NCBI GenBank assembly: GCA_030550715.1
Contig: JAUQOU010000019.1
Coordinates: forward strand, 1-37,452
Origin: a bacterium
GTDB lineage: Bacteria > Calescibacteriota > Calescibacteriia > Calescibacteriales > Calescibacteriaceae
Direction of reading: 5' to 3'
DNA length: 37,452 nt
Part shown: one piece after another, positions 16,276 through 23,368 of the stretch
Layout of the letters: each line of letters begins with the position of its first letter
Position numbering within the stretch: the first letter of the stretch is position 1
Notes under the pieces: generated by a model
Databases searched by the model: none
The model's input: the letters and a program-made list of their open reading frames with translations, nothing else
What the model was told of the DNA's origin: nothing
Made by a program: the position numbers and the translations under genes

Positions 16276-17691
16276 AAAATCTCTTATGTTCTTTATACCC
16301 AAAGTGGTTAAAATGAAAACTATTGGTTCTACGGTGTAGAACCTTCTCGGTTGAGCTGATTCAAATGTAGTCAAAATAAAAGTTCCATAAATAAAAGCGA
16401 AGGCAAGAAAGTAAATTTCCCTTTTTATTTTAAAGGCAGAGAATATAGATAGAAAAAGCGATAATAAGCGAATAAACCAAGCTAATACGTAAAAAATCCA
16501 CCATCCAAGAGGCAGTAATCCTAATCTCTTTTCTTTTATTTCCTTGTAGACCTCTTTTAGCTTTCCCTCAAATATTTTGGGGATAACGTAGCGAGTGATT
16601 TCTTTTTCCGATGGTTTTATATCTCCCTTTATCATATAGTAGAGCATAGCTATTCCGAAGGGAGGTAAAGAACGCATAAAGCCAGCAAAGTGAAGTTCAA
16701 AAGGATATTTCCAAAATTTTTTCAAAATATCTTCCCTACATACCGATGCTATCTGTGTTTCCATGGTCAGAGAGAAATTAAAATTCCTTAAATCTTCTTC
16801 GCTTTTGAATTTTACTCCCCAACCAAACTTTTCTGATGTTCTGTTTAAAACTTCAATATCATATCCAATATATGCTTGTGGTAGAAGAGTTACCCACTCG
16901 CCTTTGTACATTTTCTTTCTTATCTCGCATAAAAAAACTGCTCCTCCTGGGCGGAAAACGAAGATTTTCCATATAAGATAGTTTCTCAAAAGCCAAGGTG
17001 AGATAGTGAGGAGAAAAAACACTCCCGATAAAAAGAATTTTTTCCAGCTTTTTGAAATTAAAAGAACAGTAAAAGAAAGCAGATAAGAGAAGAAAATCCA
17101 AAGAGGGTGAGTAAGCGATAAAATTCCCGCTGTTATTCCTGAAAGAATAGATAATTTGCGGAAGATGAAAAAGATAAGAAGCAGAAGAAAGAGACCTTGA
17201 AGAGTTTCTGTCATGAATGTTTGAGAGAAAACAATTGCAGATGGAGAAACCGCGTATAAAATAGAAGGAATATAAAGATATGCTCCGGTAAGTCCGATTT
17301 GCTTTGATATAGCATAAATGAGAAATATTTTCAGTGAATCGATTATGTTCAGAGAAAGGATGACAAATTCTCTTTTTTCTCCGAATATGAGGTAGTGCAA
17401 GGCGATAAATAGAGGAAAAATCGGCGGACGATATACCTCTGGTTCTTTTGACGGGATACACTTTTCTGGGAAATCCTCAGGAATTGGTCTTGGGCAATCG
17501 TTTATGTATTTTCGTTTTTCCAGAAGATTTATCGCAGGAAATTCATATGTGTATGCATCTATTGTGTAAAAAGCTCTTTTAGGGTCGCTCCATATGAACG
17601 AGAAAAAAAATAAAAACCTTATAAATATCGCCACTGAGAAAATGAGAAGAACTTTTAAATCTGCAATTTTCCAATCGCTAACGCTAAACAT
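16246..17691 (-). CDS. Multi-pass GT-C fold glycosyltransferase
   Basis: A 481-residue inner-membrane protein with about 9-11 hydrophobic helices. The first periplasmic loop carries TIDAYTYEFPA and the later EPEVYRPPIFPLFIA, the layout of ArnT/PMT-like (GT39/GT83) enzymes, whose catalytic Asp sits in this loop; D45 or a neighbour is the likely catalytic acid. These enzymes move sugars from polyprenyl-phosphate to lipid or protein acceptors in the periplasm. A large soluble loop at about residues 255-360 interrupts the helices. It lies beside the GT2 and acetyltransferase genes, but on the opposite strand. The acceptor is unknown. Confidence 0.75.
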   Translation of the reverse strand: MFSVSDWKIADLKVLLIFSVAIFIRFLFFFSFIWSDPKRAFYTIDAYTYEFPAINLLEKRKYINDCPRPIPEDFPEKCIPSKEPEVYRPPIFPLFIALHYLIFGEKREFVILSLNIIDSLKIFLIYAISKQIGLTGAYLYIPSILYAVSPSAIVFSQTFMTETLQGLFLLLLIFFIFRKLSILSGITAGILSLTHPLWIFFSYLLSFTVLLISKSWKKFFLSGVFFLLTISPWLLRNYLIWKIFVFRPGGAVFLCEIRKKMYKGEWVTLLPQAYIGYDIEVLNRTSEKFGWGVKFKSEEDLRNFNFSLTMETQIASVCREDILKKFWKYPFELHFAGFMRSLPPFGIAMLYYMIKGDIKPSEKEITRYVIPKIFEGKLKEVYKEIKEKRLGLLPLGWWIFYVLAWFIRLLSLFLSIFSAFKIKREIYFLAFAFIYGTFILTTFESAQPRRFYTVEPIVFILTTLGIKNIRDFLWKGRTANP

Positions 17692-17774
17692 TGAAGTTAA
17701 AAAAGTTTAACCATAAATATAAAATTTTTTCAAAGAAAAGATTTAAAATAAATAACAAAGTATCAAATCTGGTT

Positions 17775-18623
17775 ATGAAAGGTATGGAAAAAAGATTAGG
17801 GAAGGGTTTAGCATCTCTTATTACTTCTACAAGGAAAGACGAGGTGGTTATGATAGATATAAACAGAATCCAAAGAAGCGTTTTTCAGCCGAGAAGATAT
17901 TTTGACGAAGAAAGTTTGAAGGAGCTCGCAGAAAGTATAAAATCAAAAGGTCTTATAGAGCCAATAATTGTGAGGTTAGGTAAAGATGGAAACTATGAAC
18001 TTATATGTGGGGAAAGAAGATTGAGAGCATGTAAAATTGTGGGAATAAATAAACTACCCGCTATAATCAAAGATATTTCAGACGAAGAGGCGTTTGAGAT
18101 AGCCCTTATAGAAAATATTCAGAGAGAAGACCTTACTCCTATTGAACTTGCACTGGCTTTTGAAAAACTCTCTAAAATGGGATATACTCACGATGAAATA
18201 GCAAGAAAAATAGGCAAATCTCGCTCATATGTTACCAACATAATGAGAATTCTCAATCTCCCTGATGAAATAAAAGAACTTATTGAGAAAGGCAAAATTT
18301 CTCTGGGACACGCAAAGGTTCTCTCTTCAATAAAAGACGAAAATAAAATAAAAGAACTCGCAAAAGATATAGTTGAAAAAGACATGAGCGTAAGGCAAGT
18401 TGAAGAAGAACTCAGAAAATACAAAAACTCTATTAGAGCAAGCAGAAGAGATGGTTTGGCTGATGATGGTGTTTTATCTTCGATAAAGGAAAAAGTAAAA
18501 GAGTTTTTCCCTTTTGCTGATGTCAAAGTGAAAAGCGGGAAAGATTTTTTTGAAATTTCCCTGAAATTCAAAAGAGAAAATTTAGAAAAACTCGTATCAG
18601 CTCTCTCAAATACAAAAAAATAA
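17775..18623 (+). CDS. parB: ParB family chromosome partitioning protein
   Basis: ParB is a CTP-dependent DNA-clamp protein that loads at parS sites. Visible are the MEKRLGKGLASLI start, the N-terminal nuclease-like domain with GERRLRA (79-85, CTP-binding box), IENIQREDLTPIELA and a helix-turn-helix in YTHDEIARKIGKSRSYVTNI. The C-terminal dimerisation region is short. The start could be the ATG at 17775 or the one three codons later; the upstream TTG at 17691 would add an atypical Lys-rich tail. No parA/soj gene adjoins, and I find no TGTTTCACGTGAAACA-like parS in the window. Confidence 0.9.
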   Translation: MKGMEKRLGKGLASLITSTRKDEVVMIDINRIQRSVFQPRRYFDEESLKELAESIKSKGLIEPIIVRLGKDGNYELICGERRLRACKIVGINKLPAIIKDISDEEAFEIALIENIQREDLTPIELALAFEKLSKMGYTHDEIARKIGKSRSYVTNIMRILNLPDEIKELIEKGKISLGHAKVLSSIKDENKIKELAKDIVEKDMSVRQVEEELRKYKNSIRASRRDGLADDGVLSSIKEKVKEFFPFADVKVKSGKDFFEISLKFKRENLEKLVSALSNTKK

Positions 18624-18653
18624 AAAATGTGTTATAATAAAAAATGTGTTATA
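18621..18653. repeat. Two 16-bp direct repeats (TAAAAAATGTGTTATA)
   Basis: Exact copies begin at 18621 and 18638, period 17 nt. The first includes the parB stop codon and the second overlaps the inverted-repeat site ahead of the cytochrome gene. Repeats at such spacing place both copies at nearly 1.6 helical turns and may be tandem protein sites. Confidence 0.5.
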
Positions 18654-18660
18654 CATCACA
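18645..18660. promoter_or_regulatory. CRP/FNR-family-like operator ahead of the cytochrome genes
   Basis: TGTGT-TATACA-TCACA matches the TGTGA-N6-TCACA pattern of CRP-family regulators with one mismatch. It ends about 41 nt before the triheme cytochrome ATG. Redox or oxygen control of these cytochromes by a CRP/FNR-type protein would make sense. No regulator of this family is in the window. Confidence 0.4.
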
Positions 18661-18701
18661 CTTATATTTATTTGAAAACGCTAAATTTTATTACCATTGC
18701 T

Positions 18702-19562
18702 ATGGTTATGAAAAAGAAGAGCAGAGTTGGTTTATTTATGGCACTTATTTTTGCTTTTTTTTCTTCTCTTTGGTTTATTGCTGGATATAGCGATGATAAA
18801 AATCTCAAGCTCAATCGCCCTCCAAAATCTCTCGATAAATTCTATCCGCCGGTCTCGAAAGATAAAAAATTCCTTCAGACAATGCATAACATGTCTTTAT
18901 CTTTTAAAGCTACTTTTCTGTATCTTCAAAGGGGTGATAAAAGTAAAGCAAAGAGATGGGCAGAGAACCTTGTGAAAAGCTACCTTTCTATACCAGATAT
19001 GGTTCCTGAGTGGAAAAATTACATCAAAAGAGAATTGGCAGAGAACTTTTTAAAAGCTGTTGAAATCGGAGATATGAATATGATCAGAAAATCCGCAGAT
19101 GATCTTGGTAGAACCTGTGGTTCATGCCATCAAGATAATGAGCTTGCTGTGAAAATATTTTATTACACGCCAAATTGGGATGATATAGAAGTTGAAGACC
19201 CGATCTCACTCAAGAAAGTCGGAGCTCATAAACTTATGAAAGATATGAACGATAGTTTGCAGTTTGCTATCATAGGTTTTCAAGATGGTGATTTTTCTCT
19301 TGCAGAAAAGAGTGTAAAAGAATTTGTTGCAAGGGCAAAAGCTATAAAAGAAACATGTTCTTCTTGCCATACCTCACAAGAATCAATAGAAGCTCTTGCT
19401 GGAAAATCTTTCATTACTTCTCTTGATTCTTTAACGAAATTTGTAAAGGAGAGGAAAGCTGATGAGTTCTTCAAAAGCTTAGATAAAGTAAGCTATTATT
19501 GCTCTGCATGCCATACAACACATCTTTTCCTCTGGGAAATAAAAGAATCCCTTGCTGAGTAG
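18702..19562 (+). CDS. Triheme c-type cytochrome, cytochrome c'-like repeats
   Basis: A periplasmic or membrane-anchored cytochrome of 286 residues. After a Lys-rich start comes a hydrophobic signal (about residues 10-27). Three CxxCH haem sites follow: CGSCH (139), CSSCH (219) and CSACH (267). The first two end helical stretches with alternating hydrophobics, as in cytochrome c' four-helix bundles where the haem motif is at the end of the last helix. I use the ATG at 18702 (a second at 18708 is equally possible); the frame is open upstream but lacks a signal-compatible start. The pentaheme lipoprotein gene follows 11 nt later, so they form one unit of periplasmic electron transfer. Confidence 0.82.
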   Translation: MVMKKKSRVGLFMALIFAFFSSLWFIAGYSDDKNLKLNRPPKSLDKFYPPVSKDKKFLQTMHNMSLSFKATFLYLQRGDKSKAKRWAENLVKSYLSIPDMVPEWKNYIKRELAENFLKAVEIGDMNMIRKSADDLGRTCGSCHQDNELAVKIFYYTPNWDDIEVEDPISLKKVGAHKLMKDMNDSLQFAIIGFQDGDFSLAEKSVKEFVARAKAIKETCSSCHTSQESIEALAGKSFITSLDSLTKFVKERKADEFFKSLDKVSYYCSACHTTHLFLWEIKESLAE

Positions 19563-19573
19563 AATTTTAGGAC

Positions 19574-20551
19574 ATGATAGTGAAATTAAGGTATTTTCAC
19601 AGGGAGAAATTCTTTTATTTTATCTTTGGGTTTATTCTCATTTTTCTGCTTGGCTGTAAGAAATTAAAAAACAAGTTTTCAAATATATTTTTGGAAAGGG
19701 ATCTTTTAGAACAACCTCCTGCACAAAGGTGCGGGGAATGCCATAAAGATATTCATAAGGAATGGAAAAAATCCCGTCATGCACAGGCATGGGTAAGTGA
19801 GGACTTTATAAAAGAATCAAAAAACCGCACAGATGAAAAGTGTCTTGGATGCCATGCTTCTTTTCCCGTATGGATAGAAGAAAGCTCATTTGCCAAAGAA
19901 CCCGAGCTCAGAGAAAAACATCTTGATGATGGAATATACTGTGTCTCATGCCATTTTGACCCACACAGAAATACTATGGTTGGTCCATATGACGTCTGGT
20001 CACCTCCGCATCCTTCTCAAAAAGACGAGAAAATTCTTTCTTCTCATCTATGTGGTGTTTGTCATCAGGATACATTTTCTGAGTGGCAAAGGTCAGGGGC
20101 GGAAAACACATGCCAGAGCTGTCACATGCCAGATATAGGAAAAAAATATCTTACTCAGAAATTCCCGTTCGGCTTTCTTCACTCAAAGAAAAAAAGAACA
20201 TCTCATGAATTTCCAGCGCTCATAGCTCAGCAAAAAGATATAGATGTAAAAGTTCAAAAACATATAGATGGGTTTTATGTTTATGTAGTCAACAAGGGAG
20301 TTCCCCATAATTTACCTACCGCAGATCAGGGAAATCCAAAGCTTTACGTTTTTATATACAAAGATAATTCTTCTGAGCCGGCGGAGGTTTTGGTTTTCTC
20401 TCCTCAACAGGAAAATTCTCTTGAATATATGGTTCCTGTGAGTACATATATTGAGGGAGTACCGAGTAGGGTAAAGGTTGTTATTGAAAGAAAGCTGAGC
20501 TGGAAAGACAAAAGAGATAAGATAGGTGAGTGGAATTTTGATATTTTTTGA
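19574..20551 (+). CDS. Pentaheme c-type cytochrome lipoprotein
   Basis: The N-terminus is a lipoprotein signal ending in LLGC with Cys28 as lipid site. Five CxxCH motifs follow at C53, C90, C123, C160 and C180, with extra His residues (such as SRHAQAW and PPHPSQ) able to serve as distal ligands. The order CGECH.DIH.EW..S.HAQAW is typical of the cytochrome c554/hydroxylamine-oxidoreductase-like multiheme group. From about residue 210 a haem-free beta-rich domain (VNKGVPHNLPTADQG) ends the protein; the GVPHNLPTA phrase recurs in multiheme proteins of this group. The likely role is electron transfer at a membrane surface; the donor and acceptor are unknown. Confidence 0.85.
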   Translation: MIVKLRYFHREKFFYFIFGFILIFLLGCKKLKNKFSNIFLERDLLEQPPAQRCGECHKDIHKEWKKSRHAQAWVSEDFIKESKNRTDEKCLGCHASFPVWIEESSFAKEPELREKHLDDGIYCVSCHFDPHRNTMVGPYDVWSPPHPSQKDEKILSSHLCGVCHQDTFSEWQRSGAENTCQSCHMPDIGKKYLTQKFPFGFLHSKKKRTSHEFPALIAQQKDIDVKVQKHIDGFYVYVVNKGVPHNLPTADQGNPKLYVFIYKDNSSEPAEVLVFSPQQENSLEYMVPVSTYIEGVPSRVKVVIERKLSWKDKRDKIGEWNFDIF

Positions 20552-20723
20552 CTGCCGATTACAATTTTAGTTTTTGGATTTGATATTTTATTTCCTTGGT
20601 TATTTTGTGGGGCGTTGCGATGGGATTCTACGAGAATTTTTTATCTTATTTTATTTCCTGTGTTTTTGCAAGTTTTGTCTTTACTATTTTATTATTTTAA
20701 CTTGAAACAAAAGGTTGTATGAA

Positions 20724-21104
20724 ATGATTAAAATTTTGATGGCTGGGTTAGGTGGATTTTTCGGTGCTATTTTAAGGTATGTTTTATCAACATTCATTTA
20801 TAAATTGTTGGGGACTGATTTCCCGTATGGGACATTTGTAGTAAATGTGCTTGGTTGTTTTTTAATTGGATTTTTTATGGGGCTTGTTGACGCTGGAGTA
20901 ATTATTTCTCCAAATTTGAGAATTCTGATCGCAATAGGATTACTTGGCGGATTTACAACTTTCTCATCTTTTTCGTATGAAACAGTTGAGCTATTAAAAG
21001 CGGGCGCGTGGCTTAGTGCGGTTGCTAATGTGGTTTATACTCTTCTGAACTGCTTAGGAGCTACCTGGTTCGGTGAAGTTTTGTCAAGATTGATAACAAA
21101 GTGA
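20724..21104 (+). CDS. crcB: Fluoride ion channel FluC/CrcB
   Basis: CrcB/Fluc exports fluoride as a dual-topology homodimer. Four hydrophobic helices are seen, with the family motifs GGFFGAILRY, FPYGTFVVNVLGCFLIGF and GGFTTFSSFSYET (the phenylalanine box and Na+-binding region). The ATG at 20724 follows AAAAGG at good spacing; an in-frame TTG at 20715 lies too close to that ribosome site. Length 126 is normal. The DUF190 gene follows 10 nt later. No convincing fluoride riboswitch is seen upstream. Confidence 0.93.
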   Translation: MIKILMAGLGGFFGAILRYVLSTFIYKLLGTDFPYGTFVVNVLGCFLIGFFMGLVDAGVIISPNLRILIAIGLLGGFTTFSSFSYETVELLKAGAWLSAVANVVYTLLNCLGATWFGEVLSRLITK

Positions 21105-21114
21105 GGTCTTAAAA

Positions 21115-21465
21115 ATGAAAATTGAAGGGACAGGAAAACTTTTGAGAATTTTTATCGGTGAAGATGATAAATATGAAGGGAAACCGCTATTTGAGGTTAT
21201 AGTTAAAAAGGTCAGAGAGCTTGGTCTAGCAGGTGCGACGGTGATAAGAGGAATTGAAGGATTTGGAGCTGGAAGCAGAATTCATAAGTTAAGATTGCTG
21301 GACCTTTCTTCTGACTTGCCAATTTTAATAGAGATAGTAGATAGTGAAGAAAACATCTCAAAGTTAATTCCTGAAATAGAAAATCTAATAGAAAAAGCCG
21401 GGTGCGGAGCTTTGATAACGCTTGAAAAAGTTGAAGTCCTGAGATATTCTCCTGGAAAGGAGTGA
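21115..21465 (+). CDS. DUF190 family protein, PII-like
   Basis: DUF190 proteins have a PII-like ferredoxin fold and are very often encoded next to crcB, as here. Family blocks: FIGEDDKYEGKPLFEVIV, LAGATVIRGIEGFG and LPILIEIVDSEENI. Length 116 is standard. Short spacing after crcB indicates one operon, and a regulatory or nucleotide-sensing role for the fluoride channel is the usual inference, not a proven one. Confidence 0.9.
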   Translation: MKIEGTGKLLRIFIGEDDKYEGKPLFEVIVKKVRELGLAGATVIRGIEGFGAGSRIHKLRLLDLSSDLPILIEIVDSEENISKLIPEIENLIEKAGCGALITLEKVEVLRYSPGKE

Positions 21466-21516
21466 GAGAATTGGAAAAGTTTTTGATTTTTTGTAAATTT
21501 GCAAAGCATATTTAGG

Positions 21517-21541
21517 AAAAAAATCGTCTCTATAAAGACGA
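21517..21541 (-). terminator. Intrinsic terminator (minus strand)
   Basis: TCGTCT and AGACGA pair over 6 bp around a 6-nt loop, followed on the minus strand by seven T. It sits just after the stop codon of a minus-strand gene relic, which it probably once served. On the plus strand the stem is followed by only four T, so any effect on the crcB operon would be weak. Confidence 0.6.
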
Positions 21542-21550
21542 CATTTTGCG

Positions 21551-21676
21551 CTAAACTTGCCAATCGCTTAAAACATAGGGAATGACATCCGCTTTTAGCA
21601 GCTGTGAGATATACATGCCCGACTGCGGTTGAGCAATTAAAACATCTTGTAGAGCAAATTCAAGTGTTCTGCGTTC
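21551..21676 (-). pseudogene. Gene relic, C-terminal fragment
   Basis: A 41-codon open fragment with protein-like composition (LQDVLIAQPQSGMYIS, then LLKADVIPYVLSDWQV) ends in TAG and is followed 10 nt later by an intrinsic terminator. Upstream the frame is closed by TGA and no start fits, so only the tail of a gene is left. The tail D-V-L-I-A...LLK..VIPYV is faintly like nitrogenase-cofactor NifX-type ends, but this is too short to name. The rest of 21466-21824 holds no gene I can support. Confidence 0.35.
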
Positions 21677-21784
21677 TCATATTACCTTGAAGAGAAAGTA
21701 TATAAGAGCTTTGCTTTTTCGTTCAGGAATAAACTGCGAATCTTGAGCCCAAATTAATTTGGTTTTTGGAAATTTCTGGAATGA

Positions 21785-21790
21785 TATAAT
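21785..21790 (+). promoter_or_regulatory. Candidate -10 element of the tRNA-Arg/rtcB unit
   Basis: A perfect TATAAT lies 34 nt before the tRNA. No good -35 is placed at 17 nt; TTTGGA (14-nt spacer) or TTGGTT (20-nt) are the closest. A transcript from here would have a short leader and run through tRNA-Arg into rtcB. Confidence 0.35.
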
Positions 21791-21824
21791 TAATTTTTTA
21801 AATTCTTGAATCTTTTATTCTTTT

Positions 21825-21900
21825 GCCCCCGTAGCTCAATAGGAAGAGCAGGGGACTTCTAATCCCCAGGTTGCGGGTTCGAGTCCCGCCGGGGGTACCA
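21825..21900 (+). tRNA. tRNA-Arg (TCT)
   Basis: A cloverleaf folds cleanly: acceptor GCCCCCG with CGGGGGT (one G-T at the end pair), D-arm GTAGCTCAATAGGAAGAGC, anticodon stem GGGGA/TCCCC with loop CTTCTAA (anticodon TCT, 21858-21860), T-loop GTTCGAGTC and encoded CCA. UCU reads AGA, the favoured Arg codon here. The rtcB start codon lies 9 nt after CCA. Confidence 0.97.
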
Positions 21901-21909
21901 TAATTTAAA

Positions 21910-23346
21910 ATGGCAATAAGAAAAATAAACAATGTGAAGTATCTTATAGAAAAGGAAGGTTCAATGAAGGTCGATGCGATTGTGTTTGCGAATGAAAAAA
22001 TTTTTGAAAAGATTGTTGAAGATAAATCGTTAGAACAGCTCAAAAATGTTGCATCTTTGCCGGGAATAGTTGGAAAAGCGATAGGTATGCCAGATATTCA
22101 CTGGGGGTATGGAATGCCTGTAGGAGGTGTTGCTGCCTTTGATGCCGAAGACGGAATAATAGGTCCCGGAATGATAGGTTTTGATATAAACTGTGGTGTG
22201 AGATTACATATAACTTCTCTTCTTTTCGAAGATATAAAAGATAAGATTGATAAGATCGTCAAAAAAATGTTTGAACTCATTCCTGCTGGGGTCGGACTTT
22301 CTGGACATGTTGAGCTTGGAAAAAAGGAGATGAAAAATGTATGCGAAGAAGGAGCGAAATTTGTTGTGGAGAAACTTGGATTCGGTTCTCCTGATGAACT
22401 GGAAAATATAGAGTCATATGGCTGTATTGAAGGAGCTGATTTTTCTTCTGTTTCTGAAAAAGCGTATGAAAGAGGAAGAGATCAGCTCGGCACTGTCGGT
22501 TCAGGGAATCACTTCGTTGAGCTCGGTTATGTTGAGAAGGTTTTCAGGAAAGACATAGCTGAAAAGTGGGGGGTCTTTGAGGGACAGGTTACTCTCCTTG
22601 TACACTCCGGCTCTCGTGGATTTGGTCATCAGATCTGTGAGGATTATCTGAAAGTAGCTTTGCGGTGGTGTGAGAAGAACAGAGCTCCCTTGCCAGATAA
22701 ACAGCTTGCATATATGGGTATAAATTCTTCCGAAGCAAAAAGTTATATATCTGCTATGAAGAGTGCGATAAACTATGCTTTTTCAAATCGTCTTATAATA
22801 GCTCATTATGCAAAAAAAGCTCTTGCAGATGCTCTTGGTATAAAAGCAGAGAGATTGGGATGGAAACTCATTTACGATGTTGCTCATAATACCGCTAAAT
22901 TTGAAGAACACATTGTTGATGGTAAAGTGAGGAAGGTTGTGGTTCACAGAAAAGGTGCTACTCGTGCTTTCCCAAAGGGACATCCAGAACTTCCCGGAAA
23001 ACACAGAGAAATAGGTCAGCCGGTCATAATTCCGGGAGATATGGGAAGATACTCTTATCTTCTTGTAGGAAGTGAAAAGTCGATGGAAGAGAGTTTTGGC
23101 TCAACCTGTCATGGTGCCGGAAGGGTTATGTCCCGAAAACAAGCTATAAAATCGGCGAGAGGAAGAGATATAAGAGATGAGCTTTTGAGAAAAAACATCT
23201 TCGTTATGGCAAGAGAAGTTCATCTCCTTGCAGAAGAGATGTCGGATGCTTACAAAGATGTTGCAGATGTTGTGGAGGTCTGCGAAGAGGCTGGACTCTC
23301 TCTTATAGTCGCTCGGCTAAAACCTGTTGGAGTCATAAAAGGATAG
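21910..23346 (+). CDS. rtcB: RtcB, RNA-splicing ligase
   Basis: RtcB joins 2',3'-cyclic phosphate (or 3'-phosphate) and 5'-OH RNA ends with GTP and Mn2+, acting in tRNA splicing or RNA repair. The metal site is intact: D92 and C95 in FDINCGVR, H201 in GSGNHF, H232 in HSGSRG, and H326 in DVAHN. H401 in STCHGAGR is the histidine that becomes guanylylated. Length 478 is typical. It starts 9 nt after tRNA-Arg with no Shine-Dalgarno sequence in the gap. No RtcA or archease gene is adjacent; an MCE gene follows 22 nt downstream. Confidence 0.96.
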   Translation: MAIRKINNVKYLIEKEGSMKVDAIVFANEKIFEKIVEDKSLEQLKNVASLPGIVGKAIGMPDIHWGYGMPVGGVAAFDAEDGIIGPGMIGFDINCGVRLHITSLLFEDIKDKIDKIVKKMFELIPAGVGLSGHVELGKKEMKNVCEEGAKFVVEKLGFGSPDELENIESYGCIEGADFSSVSEKAYERGRDQLGTVGSGNHFVELGYVEKVFRKDIAEKWGVFEGQVTLLVHSGSRGFGHQICEDYLKVALRWCEKNRAPLPDKQLAYMGINSSEAKSYISAMKSAINYAFSNRLIIAHYAKKALADALGIKAERLGWKLIYDVAHNTAKFEEHIVDGKVRKVVVHRKGATRAFPKGHPELPGKHREIGQPVIIPGDMGRYSYLLVGSEKSMEESFGSTCHGAGRVMSRKQAIKSARGRDIRDELLRKNIFVMAREVHLLAEEMSDAYKDVADVVEVCEEAGLSLIVARLKPVGVIKG

Positions 23347-23368
23347 CATCAAAGTATTAAAATTTTAT

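Noticed and set aside
17691-17774. Extended ParB N-terminus from TTG
   Set aside because: The Lys-rich extension lacks similarity to the family, whose proteins start with the .KRLGKGL segment found just after 17775.
20552-20723. Fluoride riboswitch upstream of crcB (GCGATGGGATTC segment near 20617)
   Set aside because: Only a short stretch resembles the crcB motif; the closing CTGATG..CTAC-type part and the pseudoknot partners are not found, and the rest is plain AT-rich DNA.
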